From contig CM041465.1 in assembly GCA_023213395.1 (NCBI GenBank), positions 5,704,001 to 5,768,000 of the forward strand: a stretch of 64,000 nucleotides of DNA. Reading direction: 5' to 3'. Below the pieces are notes generated by a model, which did no database searches, had not been told where the DNA came from, and saw only the letters and a program-made list of their open reading frames with translations. The translations under genes and the position numbers were made by a program. Source of the stretch: Cycas panzhihuaensis (taxonomy: Eukaryota > Cycadophyta). Below are positions 46,514 to 57,700 of this stretch, piece after piece; the stretch's first letter is position 1, and every line of letters begins with the position of its first letter.

Positions 46514-47720
46514 AAAAGTTACTTAAAATCTTGGAATCTGATAGTAGAGTCTTATAGGATATAAGCTATGACTCTCAGCCAAAGTATATACATCCAACAC
46601 CATCATTTGACAATAGCCAAGTTGACAAAGGCACAACCATTGTAGAAGGACCACCTTCTCCAACATTAGTGGCTAACCCATCTTCTCTAACATTATCAAC
46701 TTCCTCTATGCCAAACATTTAACATGATCCTTTTCAAGATCAAAATGAAGACCAAGAGGCTATGGAAATAAAAACCTCATTCCTAACTCGAGGTTTTTGT
46801 GAAGCCTACTAGCTACACAAGGACATGTGACCAGATGAGGTAGGGAAAACTGGCACTAGAAGTGCCCATAGATCAAGAATGCATGAATCATTTTCTATTG
46901 AGCTTGATCTAGCAAAATTACATCTTTCTCTTAATGAAGAGCCCCTAATATACTAAGAAGTTGTAAAGCATGTAGTTTAGAGAAATGCTATGAATGAAGA
47001 GTATTGACCTCTTATCAAGAATGGTATATGGGAGCTTATTGATCTACCACTTAAAAGAAAGGTAGTTCAAAATAAATGAGTATTTAAAAATAAGTATAGA
47101 TCATATGGCACCCTAGAAAAACACAAGGCGAGTTTGGTAGCAAAAGGATTCATACAAAGGGAAGACATCAAGTACACTAAAATCTTTTCTCCTATAACCA
47201 AGTGGTCTACAATCAAAACTCTTATAGACTTGGCTGCTTAATAGGGCTGGAAAATCTACCAACTTGATGTTAAGACCATATTTCTCAATGGGGACCTTAA
47301 AGAAGAAATTTGCATGACTCAGCTCGAAGGATACGAGATTACTGGTTAGTAGCATATGTTTTGTAAGCTCAGAAATTCTTTATATAGCTTAAACCAAGCC
47401 CCACATGCTTAGTTTACTAAGTTGTCTAAAAGAGTAAGGCAACTTGGATATGAGTTTTATGGCTATCAAGATATTGATGCGACACTATTTATGAAGCACC
47501 AAAATGATAAAGTCACTTACCTCTTAATCTTTGTGGATGATATACTAATAATGGGGAATAGTGAATAGGTAATCAACCAGTTGAAGAAGGACCTTGTTAA
47601 AACTTTTAAATTATCTGATCTCGGGTTGATGAAATATTACTTAGGAATTAAAGTAACTCAAAATAATGGAAAAATATTTCTCTCCTAAGAAAAATATATA
47701 AATGATCTTCTGACAAAATT
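46486..47720 (+). pseudogene. Copia D linker and reverse transcriptase relict
   Basis: The linker (Ser/Pro/Thr-rich, then QNEDQEAMEIK) leads to MHESFSIELDLAKLHL and NEEYxPLIKNGIWELIDLP. Then come [28 protein letters not shown] with both catalytic Asp kept, and KYYLGIKV. Stops at several expected Gln and Trp codons interrupt the frame. It matches A over its length. Confidence 0.85.
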
Positions 47721-48480
47721 TTAATTGGAAGGTACTCAACCAGTGGCTATACCTATGGAACCTAATGTTAAACTCTTAATTGATGGTAATACTAGGGAGG
47801 CAGATGTAACACTCTACAGGTAACTTGTAGGTAGTCTCATCTATACTACTAACATAAGGCTAGATACTATACACTTTGTCAACATTCTTGTAAGATTCAT
47901 GACAAATCCTAAGTAGAATCACTGGCAAGCTATAATAAGAGTGTTGAGGTACTTGAAGATGACCAACAAATATGGTCTGTTATATGAACCCAATGTAGAA
48001 TTTAAACTTTATGTATATATAGACTCAAACTTTACTAGAGATAAAGACACAGGAAGATTTCCTTCTGGGTATGTAACATTTCTTGGAACATCACCAATAT
48101 CATGGAGATCCAGACAGTAGAAGATAGTTATAGGATCAACTACTAAAGCTAAATATATTATTATCTCTAAGATAAGTAAGGAGGTGATATATCTTATAAA
48201 ATTATTAAATACATTGAATGCCACCCAAACAAGTTCTACTAGCTTATATATAGATAATTAGTCTATAATCTAAATGGATAAAATTCCTATATTTTACGAT
48301 TGCACCAAATATATAAGTATGAAAGTCTACAAGATTAAAGAACTAATTTATAATAGAACAATTCAACTAGAGTACTGCCCCACAATAGATCAAGTGGCTA
48401 ATTTCTTTACCAAACTATTAAAGAGGGTGAAGTTTGAATAGTTTTGAAGGCAACTTAGCCTTAGGTCCTCCATCTCCAAC
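47721..48480 (+). pseudogene. Copia D RNase H relict
   Basis: Blocks in order are IPMEPNVKLL, LVGSLIYTTN, RVLRYLKMTNKYG, SGYVTFLGTSPISWRS, STTKAKYI (STxEAEY, Glu to Lys), LYIDN, CTKYISMKVYKIKEL and ANFFTKLLKRVKFE. The last is the conserved copia end motif. Confidence 0.8.
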
Positions 48481-48903
48481 TAATTGAAGGAGATAATAAA
48501 AGGACCATCATACTCTCTCATTTGTGAAAATCCCTTATGGATACAGAAGGATAAGAGTAAGTTTCTACTCCATCCCATTCTTGAAAACCCCTTATGGGCA
48601 CAAAAGAATAAGGGTTGTATTATTTTAGAAAATTAGAACCTATGAAAACCTAAAAGGGCATGGGGGATGACCAAATAGTATATTGAGACTGAATAGATTT
48701 TAGCTACAAAATTCATTATATTAATTGGCTATCTAGATTCATTTAAAGAGTCTCCTAATCCAAGTTAGTAGATTAGAAAATTTATGAGTTTTCTTCCCCA
48801 TGAGGGTTTCCCACAAAAGTGTCATAGTAGTTTACTTTGTAAGAGGCTCAAATGAAGACCTCATATGATAGAATAAAATAGGATGAAATGACCTTCTACC
48901 ATT

Positions 48904-48914
48904 AAGGGAGAGAT
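48904..48914 (+). promoter_or_regulatory. Polypurine tract of copia D
   Basis: AAGGGAGAGAT directly precedes the 3' LTR. Confidence 0.8.
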
Positions 48915-49212
48915 TGAAATAGGTCAATATCACATGGTCATTACATTAATTGATTATTTCTAAAAATGGTCTTAAGTGAACTTTAAATTAGATCACTTAA
49001 GTGAAATACAATTTCATGTGCATTATGTGTAATTTCATTTCACCTAACTGTAATGCTCCCCCTCTCAGTATAAACGTAAAAGCTTAATGGAGGAGTCTCA
49101 TTCTTACCTTGCTATTTTGTGAGAGCTACTCTCTTTCTCTTATGTTTTTCTTACTCCTATGTTTTCCTTTGTATTTAGTGCATGGAGATGAAGTATAGAT
49201 CCACTCTTTTCA
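48915..49212 (+). repeat. 3' LTR of copia D
   Basis: 298 bp with TG...CA ends, pairing with 41438-41737. Followed by AGAAT, the target-site duplication. Confidence 0.95.
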
Positions 49213-49960
49213 AGAATAATATCGAAGGAATCTATAACTAGCTTTATGACTAAGGTGCAAGATACAACTAATCAAATAAGATCACTTAGGGATATGTTGA
49301 TGGAACAAATGGTAGTCAAATGAATCTTGAGATGTATTAGCATCATTAAGAGATTTGAAATGGTTACTACTAGCATTAGTGTGTCAAAGGATTTAAGTAT
49401 ATTGAAGACTAAGTAACTAAGTGCCCTCTTGATGGCAGTAGAGGAGAAACAAAATACCAATCAATCTCTTAAATATGTCTTTTCCACTAAAGCAAGAATC
49501 TAATATCATTCTCAAGTGGGTACCTCTAAGAGGTGAGATTAATCTCCAAAGGGGAAAAATAGGAACCCTATATAAGATGTGCATGAAGAAAGACAACCCA
49601 AATATCAAGCTCTATACCAAAGAAGATAAGGAGCTAACCCATGGAACACTAGCCATGATAGATATCAAAGGCAAGAAGGAAATCAAGGGATGAGCCAGTT
49701 TCATCCAAATTGTCAAGGAGACATGCCACTTTAAAGGAATAATCCTAGTTATCCAAATAATAGACAAAGGGAGACTCAAGCCCCATTCATGGAAAGGGAG
49801 AGAACAATTCATGTTGATAGGTCCTATCCTCATAATAGAAACCTAAATTTTGGCAGATAGGACTCATCTTATTATACCTTCTATAATCTTATTGGCCATA
49901 CAAAAGATAAATGATTTGATAAACATGGTCATCTAAATAAAGGAAGTGCTAATACTTATA
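49213..49960 (+). pseudogene. Copia E gag, C-terminal part
   Basis: It resumes the E gag after D: ESITSFMTKVQDTTNQIRSL, CISIIKRFEMVTTSI, SKDLSILKTK and LSALLMAVEEK are gag blocks in the expected order. The knuckle near 49870-49935 reads YNLIGHTKDK with Cys positions changed. A 72-codon plus frame at 49475-49693 is a shifted reading of the same region. Confidence 0.75.
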
Positions 49961-49984
49961 TAGAAGGGAAAATAATTGTCTTTT

Positions 49985-50260
49985 CCTATCTAGTTTCATT
50001 GCCCATAAAGATGAAGATGATAGTTGGTACATTGACTCAGGTTACTCCACTCACATGACATATAAGGAGCATTTATTCTGTACTTTGGATAGAATGAAAA
50101 GGGTATCCATTATGTTTGGTGATGATACATCCCATGAGTCTATTAGAAGAGGAAACATAGTGTTGCAAATACAATCAAGAAATTTTTGATATCTTAAGGA
50201 TGTACTTTATGTGCCAACACTTAAGAAAAATCTCCTATCTATAGGAAGATGATGGGCTAA
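49985..50260 (+). pseudogene. Copia E protease relict
   Basis: WYIDSGYSTHMT keeps the Asp-Ser-Gly active site. It is followed by GDDTSHESIRRGN and YLKDVLYVPTLKKNLLSIG, the standard C-terminal block of copia retropepsin. Ala after DSG is Tyr here. Confidence 0.8.
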
Positions 50261-50735
50261 GACTATAAGGTAATCTTTAATAATGGAGAATATACTATCA
50301 AAGACAAGAGAACAAATAAGACAGTTGTAACTAAAGGGAAAATGACTAAGGATAGACTCTTTAAACTAGTCCTTACTCCTTATAATTATGCCCTGAAGAC
50401 ATCAATAAAACTTGATAGCGACATACGGCACAAGATATTTGGCCACTTAAGTTATAGAAGTGTAGCATTGATGAAGAAAATAGATATGGTAGATGGGTTA
50501 CCACATATTGATATTAATAGTGAGGTATACCTTCTTGGAAAATAGTATAGGAAAAGTTTTCTAGACTATAGCTATAGAGCCATAAGACCTCTCTAATTAG
50601 TATAAATAGATATTTACGGTCATATGGATATTTGCTCATTAGCAGATATTAGATACTTTATTATATTCGTTGATATTTTACAAGAAAGACATGCATTTAC
50701 TTTCTTAAATTCAAATCAGATACTTTACAATACTT
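50261..50735 (+). pseudogene. Copia E integrase, N-terminal part
   Basis: The GAG-pre block (open stretch 50342-50545) reads KLDSDIRHKIFGHLSYRSV. Then IDIYGHMDICSLA gives the first catalytic Asp, and YFIIFVDI the core strand. It breaks off in SDTLQYF at about 50735, where the unclassified insert begins. Confidence 0.75.
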
Positions 50736-53127
50736 TGTTGTTTCACCAAGACCTAGCCTTTTGATTTGTATTTGACTTGTATTATTAAGTTTTGACATGA
50801 TGGGTTTGCTTGATTGTAGATTAGGCCATGTTTTTGTTAAAGCAATGTATGAATTTCAATTGATGAAGTATGATCAATGATGATGTGACTCATATTTTAT
50901 TATTACTATCCATCAATGATGTGAATTATGGAATCAAAGTTTTCTTTCATGATCAATTTAACCTCATGCTTCCTTCAAAATTGTTATTTTTACATCATTT
51001 TCAAGACTTCATCTAATTTTATTATTTGCTATCTTTTTTGGCTTGTATTTAATGCTTTTTACCTTATTATGGGTTTATTTACTCATTGATGGAGCCATTT
51101 TCATGATCTAATCCTTATTTAATATCAAAATTTGATGTTTTTTAATCAAATTTTATCTCCATGGTTATCACATTTTTGGCACTGCCAAAAATGTGACCTA
51201 TCACATTTTCATAGTAAAATTACATTTTTGTAGGTGAAAAACATAATTGGTCATATTTTTTATTATCATACAAGTAAAACTCAAGAATTGCACTAAAATT
51301 TTGCATGCAACTACCCAAATTTAGTGGAATTTGATTCTCTCAATCCCCAGAATTGCTCTTGAGTCTTGTGTGATTGTTGGTAGATGAGTGTATAGTGATT
51401 TTGCTATGATCTTGTGTGGATTTTTAGAGTTTCTTAGAGATTTTTAAAGACTATTACTGTGAGATTGAAAACTTGTGGGAGAAATCATGGAAGTGTTTTG
51501 ATGTTATGTTGTTAATATTCGACTGTTGATGGTTCAAGCTTCAATCTTTTCAATTTTTATTAAGGTTTTATACTTCAACCTTCTTCCAATTTGGTAAGGT
51601 CTTTCCTATTGACTTTCTAGCCTATTTAATAGTACTTTGAAGTTGTTCTTAACTCAAAAAGTCTCTTTTTCTTTGATTGATTATTGTAGTGATCTCATAT
51701 TTATTTTAGACTTTAAAATATATATTGAAAGGATAGTCCTTTGTGGGGTTCCTTAAGGGTTAGACTAGGGTGAGGCATGGTTATCTCTCCATAATTCGTT
51801 TAGCTATCCCTTCTCACTCATTTATAGCAGCTTATATTTCAATCCGTTTGCCACTCTTTTTGGAATTGTTGGGTTATAGTTTAGCCTATTTTGGTTGTTG
51901 TTCTCGTTCTTTGATTTGCTTTGAAGGAAAGCTTGTGGAAGAAAAATGATTAGCTAAAACAAAAATTATCATTCTAAAGCATTCATTGTAATAGGAAATA
52001 AGTTACTTTCTCATAATATTATGGTTTCATTGATTTTCACTTTCAAGTTGGTTTCTTTACCTTTAAAAGGAAAATTTAAGAATATTATGAAGTAAAAATA
52101 TCTCTAATTTTTTTAGTTTTATAAATAGTTTAATGATCCTTTTGGAGCTCTTATTACTTCAATTATGATAGAATCTTTGGGACTAGTTTTTCATGTAAAA
52201 CTTATGGTTTAGATTTATAATTTACTTTTCATCTCAAAGGTTTGAAAATCATTCGTAAATAGTAGTAATATCTTCAAAATCTCTTCTTCTTTTTACATCA
52301 TTCATCACTTCTTTTCAAAGAATTAGTTGCATGCATGAAAGATGAAGTATGTTGACTAGTTTTGCATGTTAATTAATCTCTTTGGAAAACTTACACAAAG
52401 GTCATATAATGTATTTCAACTTTTGGTAGCATCATTCCCTTTTGAAATGAATCATGCATATGGCATATAAGAAAGTCATTTTGTAGTTTCATGTGCATAT
52501 TTTATTTAAAAAAAACTAAAACAAAAAAATAAAAAGAGAAAACTTGCATGTATCTTTTCTAGTGCTTTTGCTTTTGATTACTAAAATAAAAAAATAGTAT
52601 ATGTGGGCTTGATCTTTTAGTCCCTTTGATTGTTTAGATTTGTCTTACTTTCTTGGTTTTCCTTCTTTATTATTATCATATCAACCCCCCCACCTAAAAA
52701 AAAAAGAAGACACAAAATAAAAAGGAAGAAAAACAAAGTGAATATAAGTTAAGACAAGAAACATAATAAGAGAAGCCATCTTTCTATTGGCTTACTCTCT
52801 CTCACATCTAAGTAGAACTCAAAAGGTTAAAAGGATTACATGAGAGGAGTCCCTAAGAAGGACATCGAAGATACTATACGTGTAGCTCCAAATTTAGAAC
52901 TCCTTCATCGAGTCATATAGGTTAGTGGATTCTACTACCCCGCTTTCATATCCACACCTTTTTCCATATCCATTCATACTTCATTAGGCAACACTACTAG
53001 GTAAAGACTCTTTATTAGGAGTTAGGAAAATATGGTCCCTTAGGTTTTCCTGAACTTTGTATCTCCCAATTTTAATCAAAATAAGAAATGAGAGATATTT
53101 AGTTTAGCTCCTCTGAAGGACCCCACA
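50736..53127. other. Unclassified 2.4-kb insert in copia E
   Basis: E integrase reads SDTLQYF before this segment and INFKTYVERQSG after it, so about 2.4 kb has been inserted. The insert is AT-rich, has no recognised domain or long frame, and holds a near-perfect 29-bp palindrome at 51168-51196 and a C-run/A-run at 52685-52709. The left edge could be TGTTGTTTCACC and the right edge ...CACACCA, but no flanking duplication is clear. Confidence 0.6.
51168..51196. repeat. Perfect 14-bp inverted repeat with 1-base centre
   Basis: TCACATTTTTGGCA (51168-51181), C, then its exact reverse complement TGCCAAAAATGTGA (51183-51196). Confidence 0.95.
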
Positions 53128-53900
53128 CCATTTATCAACTTTAAAACCTATGTGGAAAGACAAAGTGGTTACAAAATCCTCTTTCTATGATCAGATAATG
53201 GGGGAGAGTTCATTTCAAATGAATTCAAAGCTTATTATGCTCGTTATGGAATTAGGAGATATCTTACAAAGCCCTACACCCTCTAACAAAATGGTGTAGT
53301 AGAAAGAAAGAACTACACTATAGTTAAAATGGCTAGGTGTATGTTAAAAAGTAAGAAATTCTGGCATAGATTTTAGGTTGAGGTAGTCCACATAAATATA
53401 TACTTAATCAATAGATGTACCACCAAAGCACTAAGGTGGAAAATGCTTGAAGAAGCTTGGATTGGATACAAGGCTAGTATCCATCACTTAAGAGTCTTTG
53501 GATGCTTAGACTATGCACATGTACTTGATCAAAGAAGATCCAAATTAGATGAACATAGCATTAAATGCATATTCCTTGGATATAATAATGCTTCAAAATC
53601 CTACAATGTCTTTGATCCTAAATCTTGGAAGGTTATGGTGAGTTGAGATGTTAAAGTTCAAGAAGATGACTACTATCACTTTGATGGCACTCAAAATAAA
53701 AGGAGTGGTGTGATGATCAATCTTGACTCCACCAAGTCTAAATATGTACCACCTAGGCATAAATCAAGATAAACAATTGATGTATCAAGTGGGGAGGGAA
53801 CCTTTTCTCAACCTCCACCATAATACCTACCAAAATTGGTTCAAAGGAATCATGACATGGGTAACATCTTGGATAACAATTACAATTAGAGATCTACTTG
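53128..53900 (+). pseudogene. Copia E integrase, C-terminal part
   Basis: It resumes with INFKTYVERQSGYKI, then SDNGGEFISNEFKAYY (second catalytic Asp), NGVVERKNYTIVKMAR (catalytic Glu), and an open stretch at 53443-53646 with VFGCLDYAHV, KCIFLGYNNASKSYNVFDP. All triad residues are thus present in E. A linker with SGEGTFSQPPP follows. Confidence 0.85.
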
Positions 53901-53925
53901 TACACATAGGGAAAATTTTACCCTT

Positions 53926-54830
53926 ATGAGTCAACTTATGGAAACCTATGAGCCTCAAACCTATGATGATGCTAATATACATGCTTCTTGGAGAAAGATA
54001 ATGGAAAAAGAATCTCACTCCATTATTAAGAATGATACTTGGGAATTAGTTGACTTACCCCCCAATAAAAGGGTAATTGGTGCCAAGTGGGTTTATAAAA
54101 CTAAGTTTCAATCTAACGTATCAATTGATAAATACAAAGCTAGATTGGTCACCAAAGGCTATGCATAAAGAGAAGGTATTGACTATAGTTAGAATTTTGC
54201 TCTCATTACATAAATATAAATTGTACACATGATGATGAGTTTGTCAGCATAAATAGGTTGGAATGTTTATCAAATAGATATCAAAAGAACTTTCCTTAAT
54301 GGTTATATTAAAGAGGATATTTATGTCTCTCAACCCATTGGTTTTGAAGTTAGAGGGGAAGAAGACAAAGTGTATAAACTCAAAAAGGCACTCTATGGTT
54401 TGAAGTAAGTACCTAGGGCTTAGTATTCCCATATTGATAAATATTTTAGAGATCAAGGTTTTGAAAGGTCTCAATCAAACCCAAGCTTGTATATCAAAAT
54501 CAAAGGAGATTCTATCCTAATTGTGGGACTCTACATGGATGATCTTGTCTACACTGGTAATGATCATCACTTTTTGCAAACCTTCAAGGAAGCCATATGT
54601 AAAAAAATTGAAATGATAAATTTGGGATTAATGCATTACTTCTTAGGTTTGGAAGTATGGAAGGACAAAAATGACATCTTAATCTCTCAAAGGAAATACA
54701 TATTAGACTTACTACAAAAGTTTAGGATGATCAATTGTAAACCTTTATTAACTTCAGCTAAAATAGAGATTAAGTTATCTAAACTAGATGATTTTGCACC
54801 TGTTGATCCTACACTTTACAAATAGTTAAT
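53926..54830 (+). pseudogene. Copia E reverse transcriptase
   Basis: The open stretch at 53926-54168 holds WRKIMEKESHSIIKNDTWEL and GAKWVYKTKF, the RT entry. Next come VYQIDIKRTFLNGYIKED and VYKLKKALYGLK. The open stretch at 54487-54825 carries VGLYMDDLVYTG, with the YMDD active site intact, and HYFLGLEV. Only a handful of stops interrupt it, mostly at expected Gln codons. It would copy the RNA genome into DNA. Confidence 0.9.
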
Positions 54831-55480
54831 TGGAAATTTGATTTACTTGACTTCTACTCGACCAGACATCTTGCATTTAATCATCATTGTATCTGGATTC
54901 ATGTAAGACCATAAGACTACTCATTGGCAAGCATCCTAAAGGATTCTATGGTATCTTAAAGGTACTACAAAATATGGTTTACATTATAAAGGTTTATTAA
55001 AATTTAGATTGATAGGATATACAAATTCAGATTGGGTAGGCAACATCAATGACAGAAAATTTACTTCATGTTACACTTTTAGTATGGATTCGACAGCCAT
55101 AGCTTGGAGTCCCAAAAAGCAAAACACAGTCTCTTTATCTATATATAAAGTAGAATATAAAGTAGAAGTCTCTAGTGCATGTGAAACAATTTGGCTTTAA
55201 CAACTTCTATAAGATTTTTAGATAGAGTAGAAAGGACCAACTAAAATTTGGTATAATAATCAAAGCACAATTTAAATGATAATGAATCTTGTATTTCATG
55301 GTAGAACAAAGTACATAGAAACTCAACATCACTTCAACAGAGAGTTAGTTCAAGTAGGTGAAATTGAATTAGCATATTGTAGCATAGAAGACCAAATAGT
55401 AGACATATTTATAAAAGCATTAGGAAAGATCAAATTTCATAAATTCAGGGACAAGCTTAGAGTTCTACATAATGGCCATT
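54831..55480 (+). pseudogene. Copia E RNase H
   Basis: Blocks are LIYLTSTRPDILHL, RILWYLKGTTKYGL, IGYTNSDWVG (D of the GYxDSDWAG motif kept), AWSPKKQNTVSLSI, VEYKVEVSSACETIWL, RTKYIETQHHFNREL and DIFIKALGKIKFHKFRDKL. The order and spacing are those of a complete copia RNase H. Confidence 0.9.
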
Positions 55481-55491
55481 ATGGGGGAAAA
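55481..55491 (+). promoter_or_regulatory. Polypurine tract of copia E
   Basis: ATGGGGGAAAA directly precedes the 3' LTR. Confidence 0.75.
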
Positions 55492-55826
55492 TATTGGGAT
55501 AATACCTAATGTTTAAATAGTGTGTAGCCATCCTCGAGCCCTCAAAAGGCACCTCAGGCCACCTAAAGCTACCATGCTACCACTTAGAGTTGACATACAA
55601 CTACCAAAGTTGACTAAGGTAAGCTATTTTAATAATTTATTTATTATTTTATTATTAAAAAAAAAAAAAATTTAATATCAGGTTGAGGCACTTACTGCCT
55701 TCCCAAACCTATATACTAATAGGGAATGCCTCTCTAGTGTTTTTCAACAATACCTTCAAATTAGATAATGGTTAATGTATTTTGAGATGGATTTGTAATC
55801 TTCTCACTTTGTCCTCAGCTCCAACA
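55492..55826 (+). repeat. 3' LTR of copia E
   Basis: 335 bp pairing with 37570-37905. It starts TATTGGGATAAT (TG decayed to TA) and ends CCAACA. It includes a run of 14 A near 55657-55670 not present in the partner. Confidence 0.9.
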
Positions 55827-57374
55827 AGTGATTGGCTAATATTTTGATATAGATAGTTAATTATTAAACAAACCAAAAAATATGTTTTATGCTTGGTTTA
55901 ATTACTTTGCTACTAGACCTTTTATGTTTCACCCACTTATTCATGGATTTTGGAGTCAAGTCAATTACACTAGAAAATATACAATGGTTTTCTCTATGAT
56001 TTGTGCCCTAATGAGTTCTTAGCGAGCATCCTAAGATATATCCTTAGTTATATAAGGGGTAAATTTCTTTTTGCTAGTTGGATTTTCTAAACTTGGGACT
56101 AGCTAAGTGCAATTTTAAACATTAAAATCCTAATTTCCTTATTTTAACATCTTTGCTTATTATGTTAATCCATGCAAATCAAAATAATAAAAATGATTTC
56201 CTTTTGTATGAAATTATACCAATAGAAGGTGAATCCCTCATTCCTACTTACTTTCATCCTCCCCCTTTTCATCATTCTTTTCCTCTTTCACCTTTTTTCC
56301 ATCTATCTTCTTTCTTATTTTCTCCTATCCTTCCATTAACTTTCTCCTCATTCTTTCTTAAAAGGTTATTATCCTAAGAATATTATCTAATTTTTTCCTT
56401 ATCTTAATGAATATTATATATTATTATATCATATTAAAAACTAAAGTGAGGTAGGACTAAGAGTGGCAAAGTGGTTATTTCGTTATTATTGTTTTATATG
56501 AACATATAACACACTTTATGGTATGAGACTTCAACTTATAAGGGGAAGGCAATGATGGTTAGAAACATGATAAAGAGTAACCCACTCAAAATCCCTACTC
56601 AAATATTCTTTACCATTCCTTAAATATCTCTAGGAGAATAACTTACTTAAAATCCTTGCTTAAAAATCCTTTGTGATTCTTCTCAATTTTCTTCCTATAA
56701 CTCTTTCTTTATATAATAAATTTTCTCCTTTATATCTTTATCTATTTGTGCATATCTTCTTCTTTCTCTTTCTTTCTTTTTTTCCCTTCCATTCCTTGCC
56801 TAACTATCATTAATTTTAGGTAAAAGTTATGGGACTTAATAGCTATAATAATACACATAATGTTTGCTAAGAATGACTTGTAGTTATTATTATTTGAATA
56901 CTTATTAACTTCACACTACTCTCACTTTCAAAAATATCTCCTTGTAGAAAATTTTTGGGTGGTCCTCACTTATCTAGGTATATAGATAACTTAAATATGA
57001 TTCCAAGGAGACTGATTTAATGAAATTTCATCAACCAATAGGAAAGTGATGAATGAAAACATAAAAGCCTCTTAATTGCTTTGCATATTTCCACACAATT
57101 ATTTTGATATATTGGGCCAATAGGCATACTTTACAAGTATTATTAATTAGTTTTACTCATATAGGAGTGAATACCTTTAAATAAGGATTCTAATGCAACT
57201 ATAATCATCCAATTCTAACTTCAGATGAGTGAGATACCATCAAAATAATAAAAGGTTATCTAATAGTGATTTTCACTCATTTTTATAAGTTTAACCACAA
57301 ATTTTAAAAAAATGATCTTAGATATTTTCTAGATATAAAATATTATTATATAAATAGATATCCCTTTTAGATAG
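55827..57374 (+). other. Flank of E with a possible copia RNase H relict
   Basis: At about 55990-56100 the reading ASILRYILSYIRGKFLFA followed by FSKLGTS resembles the copia motif 'RILRYLK..PGKGLLFSKHGHL'. It is too short to be sure. The rest, including a Pro/Ser/Phe-rich frame at 56153-56377 in C/T-rich DNA, shows nothing recognisable. Confidence 0.3.
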
Positions 57375-57700
57375 TGTTAGGTCGTTGAAATATGGAATTG
57401 CATTCTAACAAACCTCCTTAGTATTTATTCATCTCCTAGATTCATGGAGATGGTTCCAAGAATCTAGGAGGTCTATCCAAATGGTTGTTTAAAGGCTGGT
57501 TTTGGTTTATGGTGGTTTTGTAGCATGGTATTTGTTCTTTATTAATAAATTAGATTTAGGAGGTGGTTTTTCTTCCCCAGAAGGGGTTTTCCACTTGTCA
57601 ATTAATGTGTACCTGTGCAGTGTTATTTCCTGTTATTTCTTACATATGTAGATCCTATTAACGCTGTACATGTGCCTCTCTTCTCACAGATAGCTTTGAA
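57375..57700 (+). repeat. Possible solo LTR relict
   Basis: It begins TGTTAGGTCG and contains GAAGGGGTTTTCCACTTG, like the GGGTTTTCCAC block often seen near the end of plant copia LTRs. The right edge and a target-site duplication were not found. An 11-bp inverted repeat (57433-57443 and 57460-57470) lies inside. Confidence 0.3.
57433..57470. repeat. 11-bp inverted repeat, 16-base loop
   Basis: CTCCTAGATTC and its exact reverse complement GAATCTAGGAG could form a hairpin. Confidence 0.85.

Larger units (their letters stand above)
41438..49212 (+). mobile_element. Ty1/copia retrotransposon D (family A/B/D), nested in E
   Basis: LTRs at 41438-41737 and 48915-49212 are flanked by a perfect AGAAT duplication (41433-41437 and 49213-49217), and the surrounding E gag reads through once D is removed. 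D is colinear with A in the opposite orientation: PBS, 2-kb leader, gag, protease, integrase, TAG and G-tract, RT, RNase H, polypurine tract. It is more decayed than A, and its integrase has a 113-bp tandem duplication that shifts the frame. Confidence 0.95.
37570..55826 (+). mobile_element. Ty1/copia retrotransposon E, host of copia D and another insert
   Basis: LTRs at 37570-37905 and 55492-55826 are bracketed by AGCGA (37565-37569) and AGTGA (55827-55831), a duplication with one transition. The PBS, a long leader, gag, protease, integrase, RT, RNase H and a purine tract follow in copia order on the plus strand. Gag is split by copia D at 41437/49213 and integrase by an unclassified insert at about 50740-53127. 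Without these E is about 8 kb. RT keeps its YMDD motif. E is a different family from A, B and D. Confidence 0.9.

Noticed and set aside
56153-56377. Pro/Ser/Phe-rich 74-codon frame
   Set aside because: It derives from a C/T-rich simple stretch; no start context or family support.
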